The notes: generated from the sequence alone by a model not told the origin. A DNA stretch of 64,000 nt from CAYZXL01 sp964482435 (GCA_964482435.1 CAYZXL010000018.1:11798-75797), one strand, 5' to 3'. Counted from the stretch's first letter, positions 1-9,348 are shown. Numbers and translations: made by a program.

Positions 1-3000
1 TGATACTTCTCCCCGACGCCAAGCCTGACCACCGAGTCCCCCTTCAGCGTTATCACCGGACGGGTGGTGTCCGCCACCTTCACAGTCCTGGTCGCCTTTG
101 CCTCGTTCCCGCTGGAGTCGGTAACGGTGTAAATCAGTTTGTATTCGCCCAGCTTGGCGACATCCACAACACCAGCAACCTTGACCTTTCCCGTGAGGTC
201 TCCGTCTTCCTTGTCCGTGGCTTTCCACCCCGGGTCCTTAAAAGGAGTCCCCACCTCCAGAGTCATCGGGTCGGCTCCTGACAGCGCTATCACAGGAGCA
301 GTAATGTCAACGACTCTTACAGTCCTCTTTTTCTCCTCAGCGGGATTGCCGCTGGAATCAGCGACCCGGTAAATCAAGAAGTATTCACCTATTTTCGCGC
401 TATCCACAGAACCCTCAACTGCCACCTTGCTTGTGATGTCCCCATCGTAGTTGTCTCTCGCGGCACACCCTGGCTCCCGATACTTTGTCCCTACCCCAAG
501 AGTCATCAAATCCTGTCCTTTCAGCGTTATCACCGGAGGTTTGGTGTCCACGACGTTCACAGTCCTGGTCGCTTTCGCCTCGTTCCCGCTGGTGTCGGTA
601 ACGGTGTAGGTCAGCTTGTATTCGCCAAGTTTGGCGACATCCACCGCACCAGCGACCTTCACCTTTCCCGTGAGGTCTCCGTCTTCCTTGTCCGCAGCCG
701 AGCAACCAGGGTCCTCAAAGGCACTCCCCACGTCCAGCGTCATCGGATCGGCACCCGACAGGGCTATCACAGGAGCAGTAATGTCCACCACCCTGACAGT
801 TCTCTTTTTCTCCTCAGCACGATTCCCGCTGGAATCACTGACCCGGTAAATCAAGGAGTATTGCCCTATTTTGGCGCTGTCCACAGAACCCTCGACTGCC
901 ACCTTGCTCGTGATGTCCCCATCATAGCTGTCTGTCGCGGTGAACCCGGGCTCCTCGTACTTCGTCCCCATACCAACCCCCACCACATCGCTGCCCTTCA
1001 ACGTTATCACCGGAGGTTTGGTGTCCGCTACGTTCACGGTCCTGGTCGCTTCCGCCTCGTTCGCGCTGGAGTCCGCAACGGTGTAAGTCAGCGTGTACTC
1101 GCCCAACTTGGTGGCATCTACCGAGCCAGCAACCTTCACCTTTCCTGTGAGGTCTCCCTCTTCCTTGTCGGAAGCTTTCCAACCGGGGTCCTTGAAGGCG
1201 CTCCCCGCCTCCACCGTCATCACTTCGCCCCCTGACAAGACGATGACAGGGGCAGTTATGTCAACAACCCTGACAGTTCTTCTCTTCTCCTCAGCGGGAT
1301 TGCCGCTGGAATCGGCGACCCGGTAAATCAACACACATTCGCCCGGTTTCATAGTGTCCACAGACCCCTCGACCATCACTCTGCCTGTGATGTCCCCATC
1401 GTAGTTGTCCTGGGCACCGTACCCTGGCTCCTGGTATTTTTCCCCTACCCCAAGCCTGACCACCGACTCCCCCTTCAGCGTTATCGCCGGACGCGCGGTG
1501 TCCACGACCTTCACAGTCCTGGTGGCTTTCGCCTCGTTCCCGCTGGAGTCCGTAACCGTGTATGTCAGTTTGTGCTCGCCCAACTTGGCGACATCCACCG
1601 CGCCCGCAACCTTCACCTTTCCCGTAAGGTCTCCGTCTTCCTTGTCCGCAGCCGTGCACCCGGGGTCCTTAAAAGCACTTCCCGCCTCGTGGGTTATAAC
1701 CTCGCTGCCTGAGAGCGCTATCACAGGGGCAGTGATGTCAACAACCCTCACGGTTCTCCTTTTCTCCTCGGCACGATTGCCGCTGGAATCAGTGACCCGA
1801 TAGACCAGGGTGTATTCGCCTATCTTGGCGCTGTCCACAGAACCTTCAACTGCAACCTTGCTCGAGATGTCACCCTCGTGGCTGTCTCTCGCGGTGTACC
1901 CTGGCTCCTGATACTTTACCCCTACCCCGAGGCTCACCACGGAGTCTCCCTTCAGCGTTATCATCGGACGCGTGGCGTCCACGACCTTCACAGTCCTGGT
2001 CACTTCGGCCTTGTTGCTGCTGGAATCACTGACCGTGTAAGTCAGCGTGTATTCGCCAAGTTTGGTGACATCCACCCGGCCAGTGACCTCCACTTTTCCC
2101 GTGAGGTCTCCGTCCTGGCCGTCCGTAGCCTTCCAGCCCGGGTCCTTAAAAGGAGTGTCCACCTCCACCGTTATCGCGTTCGTGCCTGACAGGGCTATCA
2201 CAGGGGCAGTTACGTCAACCACCTTGACAGTTCTCTTCTTCTCCTCAGCACGATTGCCACTGGAGTCGGCGGCCTTGTAAGTCAATTCGTATTCGCCTAC
2301 CTTCGTGTGGTCCACAGAACCTTGCACTGAAACCTTGTTGGTGACATCCCCATCGTAGCTGTCTTGTGCAGTGTACCCAGGCTCCTCGTACTTCAGCCCT
2401 ACTCCGAGCCTCACTACCGACTCCCCCTTCAGGGTTATCGCCGGAGGCTTGGTGTCCACCACTTTCACAATCCTGGTCGCCTTTGCCTCGTTCCCGCTGG
2501 AGTCCGTAACCGTATAAGTCAGCATGTATTCCCCGAGCCTGGCGGCATCCACAACACCAGCAACCTTCACCTTTCTTGTGAGGTCTCCGTCTTCCTTGTC
2601 CTTAGCCGAGCAACCAGGGTCCTTGAAGGCACTCCCCACCTCCAGTGTCATCGGATCGGCTCCTGACAGGGCTATCACAGGAGCAGTTACGTCAACGACC
2701 CTGACGGTTCTCTTTTTCTCCTCAGCACGATTCCCACTGGAATCATTGACCCTGTAGGTCAATGCGTATTGGGCCACCTTCGTGTGATCCACAGAACCTT
2801 GCACGGAAACCTTGCCCGTGATGTCCCCATCGTAGCTGTCTTGTGCAGTGTACCCGGGCTCCTCGTACTTCGTCCCTGCCTCAAGCCTCACCACGGAGTC
2901 CCCCTTCAGCGTTATCGCCGGAGGCTTCGTGTCAACTACCTTGACCCTTCTGGTCGCTTCGGTCTTGTTGCCGCTGGAATCCTTGACTGTGTAATTCAGT

Positions 3001-3165
3001 ACGTGTTCCACAAGCTTCGTGACATCTACGCGGCCAGTCACCTGCACTTTTCCGGTGAGGTCTCCGTCTTGCCTGTCTGTGGCTTTCCAGCCTGGGTCCT
3101 CGAAAGCGCTGCCCGCCTCCACCGTCATTGCATCCTCGCCCACAAGGCGGATTCTCGGGAGCTGA
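1..3165 (-). repeat. Array of 13 full and one partial DUF5011-like Ig domains in A/B dyads
   Basis: Two domain types of about 79 residues alternate: type A starts near IALSG and contains KDPGWKATDKEDGDLTGKV-like text; type B starts near ITLKG and contains EEPGYTAQDSYDGDIT-like text. The dyad period is exactly 477 bp: equivalent positions fall at 139, 616, 1093, 1570, 2047 and 2524. This is the C-terminal part of the giant kinase-like protein. The lack of any indel over six dyads suggests recent amplification or homogenisation. Confidence 0.9.
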
Positions 3166-6100
3166 AGGCTTTTCACCCAGAACAGGACTGGCACGGCGAC
3201 AACAACAGCCGCTGAGGCGGCAACCGCGGCATATCTGCGGACCTTTCGCGGCCTGTCGAGGATTCTCAGGACCTCACCAACGAGCTCGAGAGAGACTTTT
3301 GATCGGACGGGGTCCGGGTCGAGCAATCGGTCGCACAATTTCCGCCAGGTTTCTGCACTCTTGCCGAGGCGCGACCATGCTTCGGACCGAGGCACCGGCC
3401 AGCCACCCATGAGCCGGAACGGCCGGCGGAGGGCGAGCTCGTAGATCAATTTTCCTATAGCCTGGAGGTCTGAGGTTTCACTCGCCTCAGGACCGAGGCG
3501 GCTGGTGGGCGACGGGTCGGTCAGGGCAACTTTGTTCCGTGTTATCCGACCCTCTCCTTCGATGAGAATGTTGGAGGGCTTGAGGTTACCGTGCGGCCGG
3601 CGGCAGGCTTGCCTCAACTCCACCAAGCCCTGGACAACGGCCGACACAATAGCATGAAGGGTCCGGCTGCTCATCGAGAACGGACGGTCCAGTAACCACT
3701 GAACGGACCGGCGATAGTAGTAGGTCACGAAGAAGGGTTTTTGCCCCTCGGTTTCGGACTCAAGGATGGGGACCCACCGCCGCCCGTCTCCCGCGGAGAC
3801 CGTCTGCTGAGTGCGAATGCTGTCGGCGAACGAATTGCGTTCAGCGGCAACCCGTTGCTCGTCCCAGCCTGAGCCCGACGGGTCGAAGGCTTTTATGGCG
3901 AATGCCGGGGCTGAACTGCTCCCAAGCGGCCGTGCGGTCCAGACCGTCGCGCCGGGGGTCTGAGAATGTTTCGCAACTGCCTCGTAGTTGCCAAAGAGGG
4001 CAATCGGTTTCGCGGCACTCTGGAGTTTTACCGCGTGGGCTTTTATCTCGGCGGCCTCCCTGTTACTCGGCTGCTCGCGCAAGACCCAGTTGGAATGGTC
4101 AAGGGCAACTGAGAATCGCTTCTCCTGAAGAGCCTTCCGCGCCTCGGTCAAAGCCCGTTGAATTTCGCGTTGACGGATTTTGGCGGGGAGGCCTTTGCGG
4201 AGGTCTTCCAGGTCTCTTTGAGTTGGGTCGAGCTTCAGAGCGCCGCTAAGGGGGTCTTCGGCCTCCTCGTAAAGACCCTTCTGGATGAGTTGCCCCGCCT
4301 CGGCGCGAAGGTCCGCGACGATTGTTTCTCTGCGGGTTGTGGCTTCCCTGTGAAGCTTCCTGGCGTCCTGGTCCCAGGGATAATCCTTCTCGATGTCGCT
4401 CAGTTCCGCTATGGCCTTGTTGAGTTGTGAGGCCTCCAAACCATCCAGGGACTTCCTGGCTCGTTCGAGCCGCGACTCGTGGTCCTGGCGAAGCTTCTCT
4501 GCCCGGGCCTTGAGAGCAGCGGCCTCCTTGTTAGCAGGCTCCTGCTCCAGTACCCAGTCGCAGCCATCGAGGGTGTCCTGGAAGCGCTTCTCCTGAAGGG
4601 CCTGGCGCGCCTTTGCCAAAGCTCGCCGGATTTCGCGTCCCCGGATTCTGGCAGGTAGGTTATCAAGGAGCGCTTTAAGGTCCTTCTGCGACCGGTCAAG
4701 TTCCAGCGCGCTGCGGAGCGGCCCCTCAGCATCCTCGTAGCGCTCCTTGCTGACAAGTTCGATTGCCTGGGCGCGAAGCTGGTCGAACGTTTTCTTTTTC
4801 CCGGTTGCGGTCGCGTGAAGTTTCTTGATTTCAGTGTCCCAGGGATAGTCGGTCTCGAGGTCGGCGAGATGGTCAAGAGCGTCTGCGAGTTGAGGGGCTT
4901 CCAGAAGCTCCGTTGCTCGGGCCAGTCGCAGGTCATGGTCCTTGCGAAGCCTCTCGGCGTGGACCTTCAAGACCGCCGCCTCCCTGTTTTCGGGCTGCTC
5001 CTGGAGCACACGGTCACAGAGCTGAATTGCCACCGGGAATTGTTTCTCCTCCAGGGCCTTGCTCGCTTCCGCCAAGGCCCGGCGTAACTCCCGTCCCCGG
5101 ATTCTGGCAGGCAATTCGTCGAGGAGGGCCTGAAGGTCCTCCTGCGAAGGGTCGAGTTGAATCGCGCTGCGCAGTGGAGTTTGGGCGTCCTCGTACCGTT
5201 CGCTGTCAATCAGCTCCATCGCCTGAGCGCGAAGCTCATCGAGTTTTTTCTTCTTGCGCCTCCCAGCGTCCTCCAGCAACTTCTTTATCTCACCGTCCCA
5301 TGGATACTCGCTCTCGAGACTCCTCAATTGTTCCAGCGCTTCGTTGAACCGGGAAGCGTCCAACGACTTTCTCGCTTCAGCCAGCCGCGTGCGGTGGTCT
5401 TCTCGTAGTCTCTCCGCGCGGGACTTCAACTCGGAGGCTTCTTCATTGTCAGGTTGGTCCTTCAGTACCGCTAAGCAGCGCTCAAGGGCGACCGGAAATT
5501 TTTTGTCGTCAAGGGCCTTCCGCGCTTGGGCCAAAAGGCGGCGAAACTCCCTTCCGCGGATTCTGGCAGGCAATTCGTCGAGGAGGGCCTGAAGGTCTTC
5601 GTGGGAAGGGTCGAGTTGAACCGCGTTGCGCAACGGACTCTCCGCGTCCTCGTATCGTTCGCTATCTATCAGCTCCATCGCCTGGGTGCGGAGCTCATCG
5701 AGCTTTTTGTTCTTCCGGCTGCCCGCGTCCTCCAGCAGCTCCATTATCTCATCGTCCCAGGGATAGTCCTTTTGGAGACTACTCAGTTGCTCCATCGCTT
5801 CCTTGAACCGGGAAGCATCCACGGACTTTCTCGCCAGTGACGCCCTGGCGTCATGGTCTTCCCGGAGTCTTTCCGCCTGGGACTTTACACTCGATGCCTC
5901 TTCATTGTCGGGCTGCTGGTTCAATACCCACTCGCAGCGCTCAAGGGCGACCGGGAATCGCTTTTCCTCTGGCGCCAAGGCGCCACTGGCGTCGGCCAAA
6001 GCCCGGCGGATGTTGCGGTCCTTGATTTTGGCGGAGAGCTGGCTCAGGAGCTTGAGCGAGTAGGTGTCCGAAGGGTTCAGTTCGAGAGCACCCCGAAGCG

Positions 6101-7454
6101 GTTCTTCGGCATCCTCATATCGCCCTTGCTCCACGAGGTCCCTTGCCCGGGTACGAAGCTCAACGAGCTTCTTTTTCGCCGTGGCCGCCTGTTCGAGGAC
6201 TTCCTTCAATTCATCCGTCAGGTAGCCCAAGCGGAGGCCCTGGCTGGCCTCTCTTTCCGCGTCGTCGTACCGGAACCCCTTCAGGTGGTTTTGGGCGCCG
6301 GCTACGGCATTCTTGGCCGCCTTATAGGCGGGGATGTTTGCACCGCAGGAGCCGCAGAACCTGACTCCCATAGAGCTTTCCACGCCGCACCGCGGGCACT
6401 TCTCAAAAAGCCCCGCGCCGCACGACTCGCAGAACTTGACCCCCTGGGGGTTGGGGGCGCCGCACTGGAGACAGGTGCCAGGCAGGACAGTGCCGGGGGC
6501 CAGTGGAATGTCAACCACGCCGGTTAGCTGGCCGAGGTCAGCGAGGAACTCCCTGACGGAGGATGGCCTCCGTTCGCGCGCGGGGTCCAAAGCTTTCTCG
6601 AGAGCCCCGCGAGTCTCGCGGGGCACAAGGTCCAAATCAATTACGTCGGGGACGTTGCCCGTAAGCATGTGGTAAAGCGTCTTAGCCAGCGAATAGATGT
6701 CGGCGCGCCTGCCAATGCGCTCGGGGTCACTGACCTGCTCAGGCGACACGTAAGTCCCGCCCGAAGGCGGGACTCCCTGGCTGTCGGCAGGTCCGGGCGG
6801 CCCGGGCTTAAAGTAAGCAGGGGCAAGCCCGAAATCCACGAGCTTCGGCGTCCCGTCCTCAGTAAGGAAGATGTTCGATGGCTTCAGGTTTCTGTGAAGG
6901 ATGCCCTTGCTGTGAGCATAAGCCAACCCCTGCCCGACGCTCTTCATGATCGAAAGGGCTTCCCCGAGCCCCATGTTGCCCGCCCTCTCAATCCTGCGGC
7001 GCAGGTCTTCACCCCGCAGATAGTCCATGACGACAAAGGGGCCTTTGTCGTCCTGGCCGACGTCGTGGATCGCCACTACGTTGCGATGATTAAGCCCAGC
7101 AATCGCCGCGGCTTCCTGAGCGAATCTCGCAATCCCCTTCCTTGCTGACTCCTCCGTAGCGCGCAGCCTCTTGAGGGCAACCTCCCGGCGAAGTCTGCGG
7201 TCGGTCGCCCGGTACAGGACACCCATGCGCCCCTGGCCGATGCGCTCAAGAATTTCGTAACGGCCTCCGATGACAGCTCCCGGAGCATCTTCGGAGGGAG
7301 CTGGCGAGGTCGGTTCAGGACCCCGGGTGCCTCGTGGCTCTTTGTCGCTTCTGGCATCCGGGGACTGGGGCCGTTGTCCCTTTGGAGCATCCTTCCGCGG
7401 AGGCTCATCCGAAGGGAGAGCATTGAGTTCGTCAATCCCGTCAGTGGGATTCAT
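1..7454 (-). CDS. Giant T6SS-linked membrane protein: two kinase-like domains, zinc ribbons, TPR array, one TM, Ig-like array (partial at 3' end)
   Basis: One frame stays open from the ATG at 7454 to the left edge (at least 2484 residues, no stop). Order: Ser/Thr kinase fold at about 60-310, with glycine loop GQGRMG, Lys95 of the VAIK position, DFG at Asp207 and an SPE motif, but HRN (Asn189) instead of HRD. Two CxxC/CxxC zinc ribbons follow at about 327-371. Then come five units of about 153 residues, each with TPR-like helices (about 380-1145). A second kinase-like domain at about 1150-1395 keeps Lys1188 but has HGN at 1288-1290 and DPS in place of DFG. A TM segment lies at about 1405-1425, then alternating DUF5011-type Ig-like domains. 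It is the last visible gene of the T6SS operon, the place where PpkA-like kinases often sit. Topology (kinases and TPRs cytoplasmic, Ig array outside) and a signalling or scaffold role are inferred. Confidence 0.85.
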   Translation of the reverse strand, partial: MNPTDGIDELNALPSDEPPRKDAPKGQRPQSPDARSDKEPRGTRGPEPTSPAPSEDAPGAVIGGRYEILERIGQGRMGVLYRATDRRLRREVALKRLRATEESARKGIARFAQEAAAIAGLNHRNVVAIHDVGQDDKGPFVVMDYLRGEDLRRRIERAGNMGLGEALSIMKSVGQGLAYAHSKGILHRNLKPSNIFLTEDGTPKLVDFGLAPAYFKPGPPGPADSQGVPPSGGTYVSPEQVSDPERIGRRADIYSLAKTLYHMLTGNVPDVIDLDLVPRETRGALEKALDPARERRPSSVREFLADLGQLTGVVDIPLAPGTVLPGTCLQCGAPNPQGVKFCESCGAGLFEKCPRCGVESSMGVRFCGSCGANIPAYKAAKNAVAGAQNHLKGFRYDDAEREASQGLRLGYLTDELKEVLEQAATAKKKLVELRTRARDLVEQGRYEDAEEPLRGALELNPSDTYSLKLLSQLSAKIKDRNIRRALADASGALAPEEKRFPVALERCEWVLNQQPDNEEASSVKSQAERLREDHDARASLARKSVDASRFKEAMEQLSSLQKDYPWDDEIMELLEDAGSRKNKKLDELRTQAMELIDSERYEDAESPLRNAVQLDPSHEDLQALLDELPARIRGREFRRLLAQARKALDDKKFPVALERCLAVLKDQPDNEEASELKSRAERLREDHRTRLAEARKSLDASRFNEALEQLRSLESEYPWDGEIKKLLEDAGRRKKKKLDELRAQAMELIDSERYEDAQTPLRSAIQLDPSQEDLQALLDELPARIRGRELRRALAEASKALEEKQFPVAIQLCDRVLQEQPENREAAVLKVHAERLRKDHDLRLARATELLEAPQLADALDHLADLETDYPWDTEIKKLHATATGKKKTFDQLRAQAIELVSKERYEDAEGPLRSALELDRSQKDLKALLDNLPARIRGREIRRALAKARQALQEKRFQDTLDGCDWVLEQEPANKEAAALKARAEKLRQDHESRLERARKSLDGLEASQLNKAIAELSDIEKDYPWDQDARKLHREATTRRETIVADLRAEAGQLIQKGLYEEAEDPLSGALKLDPTQRDLEDLRKGLPAKIRQREIQRALTEARKALQEKRFSVALDHSNWVLREQPSNREAAEIKAHAVKLQSAAKPIALFGNYEAVAKHSQTPGATVWTARPLGSSSAPAFAIKAFDPSGSGWDEQRVAAERNSFADSIRTQQTVSAGDGRRWVPILESETEGQKPFFVTYYYRRSVQWLLDRPFSMSSRTLHAIVSAVVQGLVELRQACRRPHGNLKPSNILIEGEGRITRNKVALTDPSPTSRLGPEASETSDLQAIGKLIYELALRRPFRLMGGWPVPRSEAWSRLGKSAETWRKLCDRLLDPDPVRSKVSLELVGEVLRILDRPRKVRRYAAVAASAAVVVAVPVLFWVKSLQLPRIRLVGEDAMTVEAGSAFEDPGWKATDRQDGDLTGKVQVTGRVDVTKLVEHVLNYTVKDSSGNKTEATRRVKVVDTKPPAITLKGDSVVRLEAGTKYEEPGYTAQDSYDGDITGKVSVQGSVDHTKVAQYALTYRVNDSSGNRAEEKKRTVRVVDVTAPVIALSGADPMTLEVGSAFKDPGCSAKDKEDGDLTRKVKVAGVVDAARLGEYMLTYTVTDSSGNEAKATRIVKVVDTKPPAITLKGESVVRLGVGLKYEEPGYTAQDSYDGDVTNKVSVQGSVDHTKVGEYELTYKAADSSGNRAEEKKRTVKVVDVTAPVIALSGTNAITVEVDTPFKDPGWKATDGQDGDLTGKVEVTGRVDVTKLGEYTLTYTVSDSSSNKAEVTRTVKVVDATRPMITLKGDSVVSLGVGVKYQEPGYTARDSHEGDISSKVAVEGSVDSAKIGEYTLVYRVTDSSGNRAEEKRRTVRVVDITAPVIALSGSEVITHEAGSAFKDPGCTAADKEDGDLTGKVKVAGAVDVAKLGEHKLTYTVTDSSGNEAKATRTVKVVDTARPAITLKGESVVRLGVGEKYQEPGYGAQDNYDGDITGRVMVEGSVDTMKPGECVLIYRVADSSGNPAEEKRRTVRVVDITAPVIVLSGGEVMTVEAGSAFKDPGWKASDKEEGDLTGKVKVAGSVDATKLGEYTLTYTVADSSANEAEATRTVNVADTKPPVITLKGSDVVGVGMGTKYEEPGFTATDSYDGDITSKVAVEGSVDSAKIGQYSLIYRVSDSSGNRAEEKKRTVRVVDITAPVIALSGADPMTLDVGSAFEDPGCSAADKEDGDLTGKVKVAGAVDVAKLGEYKLTYTVTDTSGNEAKATRTVNVVDTKPPVITLKGQDLMTLGVGTKYREPGCAARDNYDGDITSKVAVEGSVDSAKIGEYFLIYRVADSSGNPAEEKKRTVRVVDITAPVIALSGADPMTLEVGTPFKDPGWKATDKEDGDLTGKVKVAGVVDVAKLGEYKLIYTVTDSSGNEAKATRTVKVADTTRPVITLKGDSVVRLGVGEKY
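5970..5985. repeat. 16-bp palindrome TGGCGCC-AA-GGCGCCA inside the TPR array
   Basis: Seven-base arms around an AA centre, in frame within the giant kinase-like gene. Sister TPR units have an Ala-Arg-x-Ala-Leu stretch here; this unit has Ser-Gly-Ala-Leu-Ala-Pro, two codons longer. The same arms, with the centre reverse-complemented, interrupt the transposase at 50060-50075. Confidence 0.7.
6754..6773. repeat. 20-bp palindrome, arms GTCCCGCC/GGCGGGAC, inside kinase domain 1
   Basis: Eight-base arms with a CGAA loop. They encode Val-Pro-Pro-Ser-Gly-Gly-Thr just before the TYVSPEQ activation-segment motif, where kinases of this type normally have a short GT(P/Y)xYxSPEQ. The same arms occur at 49513-49530 in the transposase. 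Confidence 0.65.
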
Positions 7455-7661
7455 GCTGAAGTCCTGTTATGAGGATCGTTGCGCTCAAGTCGCTAAGGAC
7501 ATCGAAAGCCAAGCCTTCGGTTGGACAACCGGCGCCCTTAGAGACGAGAATGCTCAGAAGTGCGCACGGCCCGTGCAAATCGTGCGGAGCGGCGAGGATG
7601 TCCGAGAGGGGTTTCTGCCGCCTTCGCCTCCTCCGCGGTCCGGTCACACAACCGAAAAAGC
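7455..7661. other. Intergenic gap between the TssJ-like gene and the giant kinase-like gene
   Basis: About 207 bases with no convincing gene. No strong promoter was recognised, so the kinase-like gene is probably read through from the T6SS operon. Confidence 0.5.
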
Positions 7662-8132
7662 TCACTTCACCTGCTCCAGCCCCTTGCGCGACACGAGGAT
7701 CAGGATTTCCTTTCCACGGACCTTTTCCAGGTCGAAGTCGAGCTTCCTGGCGCCGCGTACGCCCGGTATATCCGCTATCACAAACAGGTATCTGGCCTCG
7801 ATTTCGCTCCATTTCTTCCAGATTGGGTCATCCGGCATAAGCGTCTGTTTCACGGGATGGCCCGGTCCAAATTTCATCTCCTGCACTGCGCCGCGCTCCA
7901 TCGCTGCTACACGCAATCGGTCATCCGGTCTCCAGTACTCGTCCACCGACTTTGAAGACCACACGTGGTGGTCAACCCATTGCACGCCGACCAGGTGAAC
8001 CGTCACCGAGGCGGTTGCAGCGAGTTCCTCTTCGATGGATACGTGAACGGGCGGGGCGCCCTTACACCCGACTGCGGCCAGGACAAGCACCAAAACCCCA
8101 AAAAGATGCGCCTTGCGGAACGTCGTTTTCAT
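7662..8132 (-). CDS. tssJ: TssJ-like T6SS outer-membrane lipoprotein
   Basis: A 156-residue protein with a lipoprotein signal: positively charged start, hydrophobic stretch and a lipobox ending LAAVGC, so Cys23 is the likely lipidated residue. In T6SS membrane complexes TssJ is an outer-membrane lipoprotein that binds the periplasmic part of TssM. The body fits a TssJ-type beta sandwich: a VTVHLVGVQW strand early, a repeated basic/hydrophobic pattern, and a late IADIPGVRGARKLDFDLEKV segment. The call rests mainly on length, lipobox and position after tssK-tssL-tssM-tagF, because TssJ sequences diverge strongly. An excellent Shine-Dalgarno (GGAGGAAGGAGG) precedes the ATG. The gap to TagF is 182 bases. 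Confidence 0.7.
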   Translation of the reverse strand: MKTTFRKAHLFGVLVLVLAAVGCKGAPPVHVSIEEELAATASVTVHLVGVQWVDHHVWSSKSVDEYWRPDDRLRVAAMERGAVQEMKFGPGHPVKQTLMPDDPIWKKWSEIEARYLFVIADIPGVRGARKLDFDLEKVRGKEILILVSRKGLEQVK

Positions 8133-8314
8133 GGCAGCCTCCTTCCTCCGAGCTGTGGAGTTCCCTAAGGGTTAACCTGCCCTTGTCTTTCTCACAACGG
8201 GTCCCCGCTTGATTTTCCGGCGGTCGCTTCCTTTTCCTCAATTCAACGCCGTACGCTCTAACATCACATACAACCTTAAAGCTCATTCCGAGACAATTTT
8301 TTGCCGTCCTTGGT
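8133..8314. other. Spacer between tagF and tssJ
   Basis: 182 bases without a gene. It carries the strong ribosome-binding site of tssJ at its end. No convincing sigma70 promoter was recognised. Confidence 0.5.
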
Positions 8315-9301
8315 CTATCGCCGAGGGTCGGGATGGGCGGCAAAAATTTCCTTGGCCTCGCTGCGGGAAGCGCTGATCCGCCGTTTCGCGCGGTCTATGA
8401 AGTCGGAATCCAGTGTATAGGGAATATCGGTAGTCGGCGGGATAGCCTCGAGAGAAGCCCGAATGCAGTGCAAGCGTTCCCTGGTGGGGGCGCCGAGAAT
8501 AATGTCCAGCCAGGGCTCGCCCCGCGGCAGGAGAAGGAGAACGGAATTGGAGGTGTCAATCTCTCCAAACAAAAAGCTGGACCACAGCAGGATAGAATCG
8601 GACGGGGAATCTGTACACGCGGGAACCCGGATGTGAAGACTGCCCGGCAGAACTCGGCTGGTTTTATCGTTACCCCTGGCGTTGCTCACGGGCATTCCTT
8701 GCTCGATCATGTAAAGAATCCGAAGCAAACCGATGTGGTCTTTTCCCATTTCGGAATGATTGGCAAGGACGGAGAGCGTCCCCCGGACTGTCTCGGGGTC
8801 CTGGGGTGAGGTTCCCAACTCTCTGGCAAGCTCACGGAGCTCACGCCGGGCTTTGTCAAGGATGGACTTGACGGCGGACGCTGAAGTCGTCTTGACACAC
8901 TGAGTCCTGACCTCTTCGAGGCGAGGGAGAACCCGCTTTAGAATCCACGTCAGAGGCAGGTCGGAACACTGTGCACACACAACCATCGGATAGCGAGTTC
9001 GGCCCTTGCCATCGGAAGATGACCACATTTGCCCGGCGACGACGTCGCTCGCCGTCCACCAGAGAAACAAGTGGTCGAACCCGCTGAGTCGCTGCGTGTC
9101 TGAGAGCCTGTCCCAGGCGCCTGAATCAACGTTGCCGCTGATGCCTTCCACGTAAAGCATGCGCTTTACGCGCACGAGTTGCTCGGTCTCGAGCCCGAGG
9201 TCTTCAATATGGTCATCCCAGCCGGGGTGCTTACCGAAGGCAGCAAAGAACATTCGCTTAGCTGTCTCGCCGTTTTTTTTTCGAGCAAAGAACTTCAGCA
9301 C
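8315..9301 (-). CDS. tagF: TagF/ImpM-family T6SS regulator
   Basis: A 328-residue protein whose N-terminal part has the TagF signature: FFAAFGKHPGWDDHIEDLG, then ...DSGAWDRL...FDHLFLWW, then a conserved GRTRYPMVVC-like stretch. In Pseudomonas, TagF is a cytoplasmic repressor that blocks T6SS assembly post-translationally. Here it is longer than the minimal TagF domain; residues from about 150 onward are an extra C-terminal region with no domain I recognise. The start used is GTG at 9301; a second possible start is the Met at residue 17, directly before FFAAFGKHPG. It follows tssM by 47 bases and precedes tssJ, so it belongs to the same operon. A kinase-like protein in the same operon suggests a threonine-phosphorylation-type control circuit, but catalysis is doubtful there. 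Confidence 0.88.
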   Translation of the reverse strand: MLKFFARKKNGETAKRMFFAAFGKHPGWDDHIEDLGLETEQLVRVKRMLYVEGISGNVDSGAWDRLSDTQRLSGFDHLFLWWTASDVVAGQMWSSSDGKGRTRYPMVVCAQCSDLPLTWILKRVLPRLEEVRTQCVKTTSASAVKSILDKARRELRELARELGTSPQDPETVRGTLSVLANHSEMGKDHIGLLRILYMIEQGMPVSNARGNDKTSRVLPGSLHIRVPACTDSPSDSILLWSSFLFGEIDTSNSVLLLLPRGEPWLDIILGAPTRERLHCIRASLEAIPPTTDIPYTLDSDFIDRAKRRISASRSEAKEIFAAHPDPRR

Positions 9302-9324
9302 TCGTTTCCCATCCTTACAACATA

Positions 9325-9344
9325 TCTGCCTGTGCTACGGCAGA
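9325..9344. repeat. Small inverted repeat between tssM and tagF
   Basis: TCTGCC and GGCAGA arms separated by 8 bases lie in the 47-base gap between the tssM stop and the tagF start. It could be a remnant of a dispersed palindrome or an mRNA hairpin. There is no T-run, so it is not an intrinsic terminator. Confidence 0.35.
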
Positions 9345-9348
9345 CAGG

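Noticed and set aside
139..2757. Regularly spaced plus-strand open frames of 77 codons at 139, 616, 1093, 2047 and 2524
   Set aside because: They are antisense shadows of the Ig repeats, repeated only because the real minus-strand gene is repetitive.
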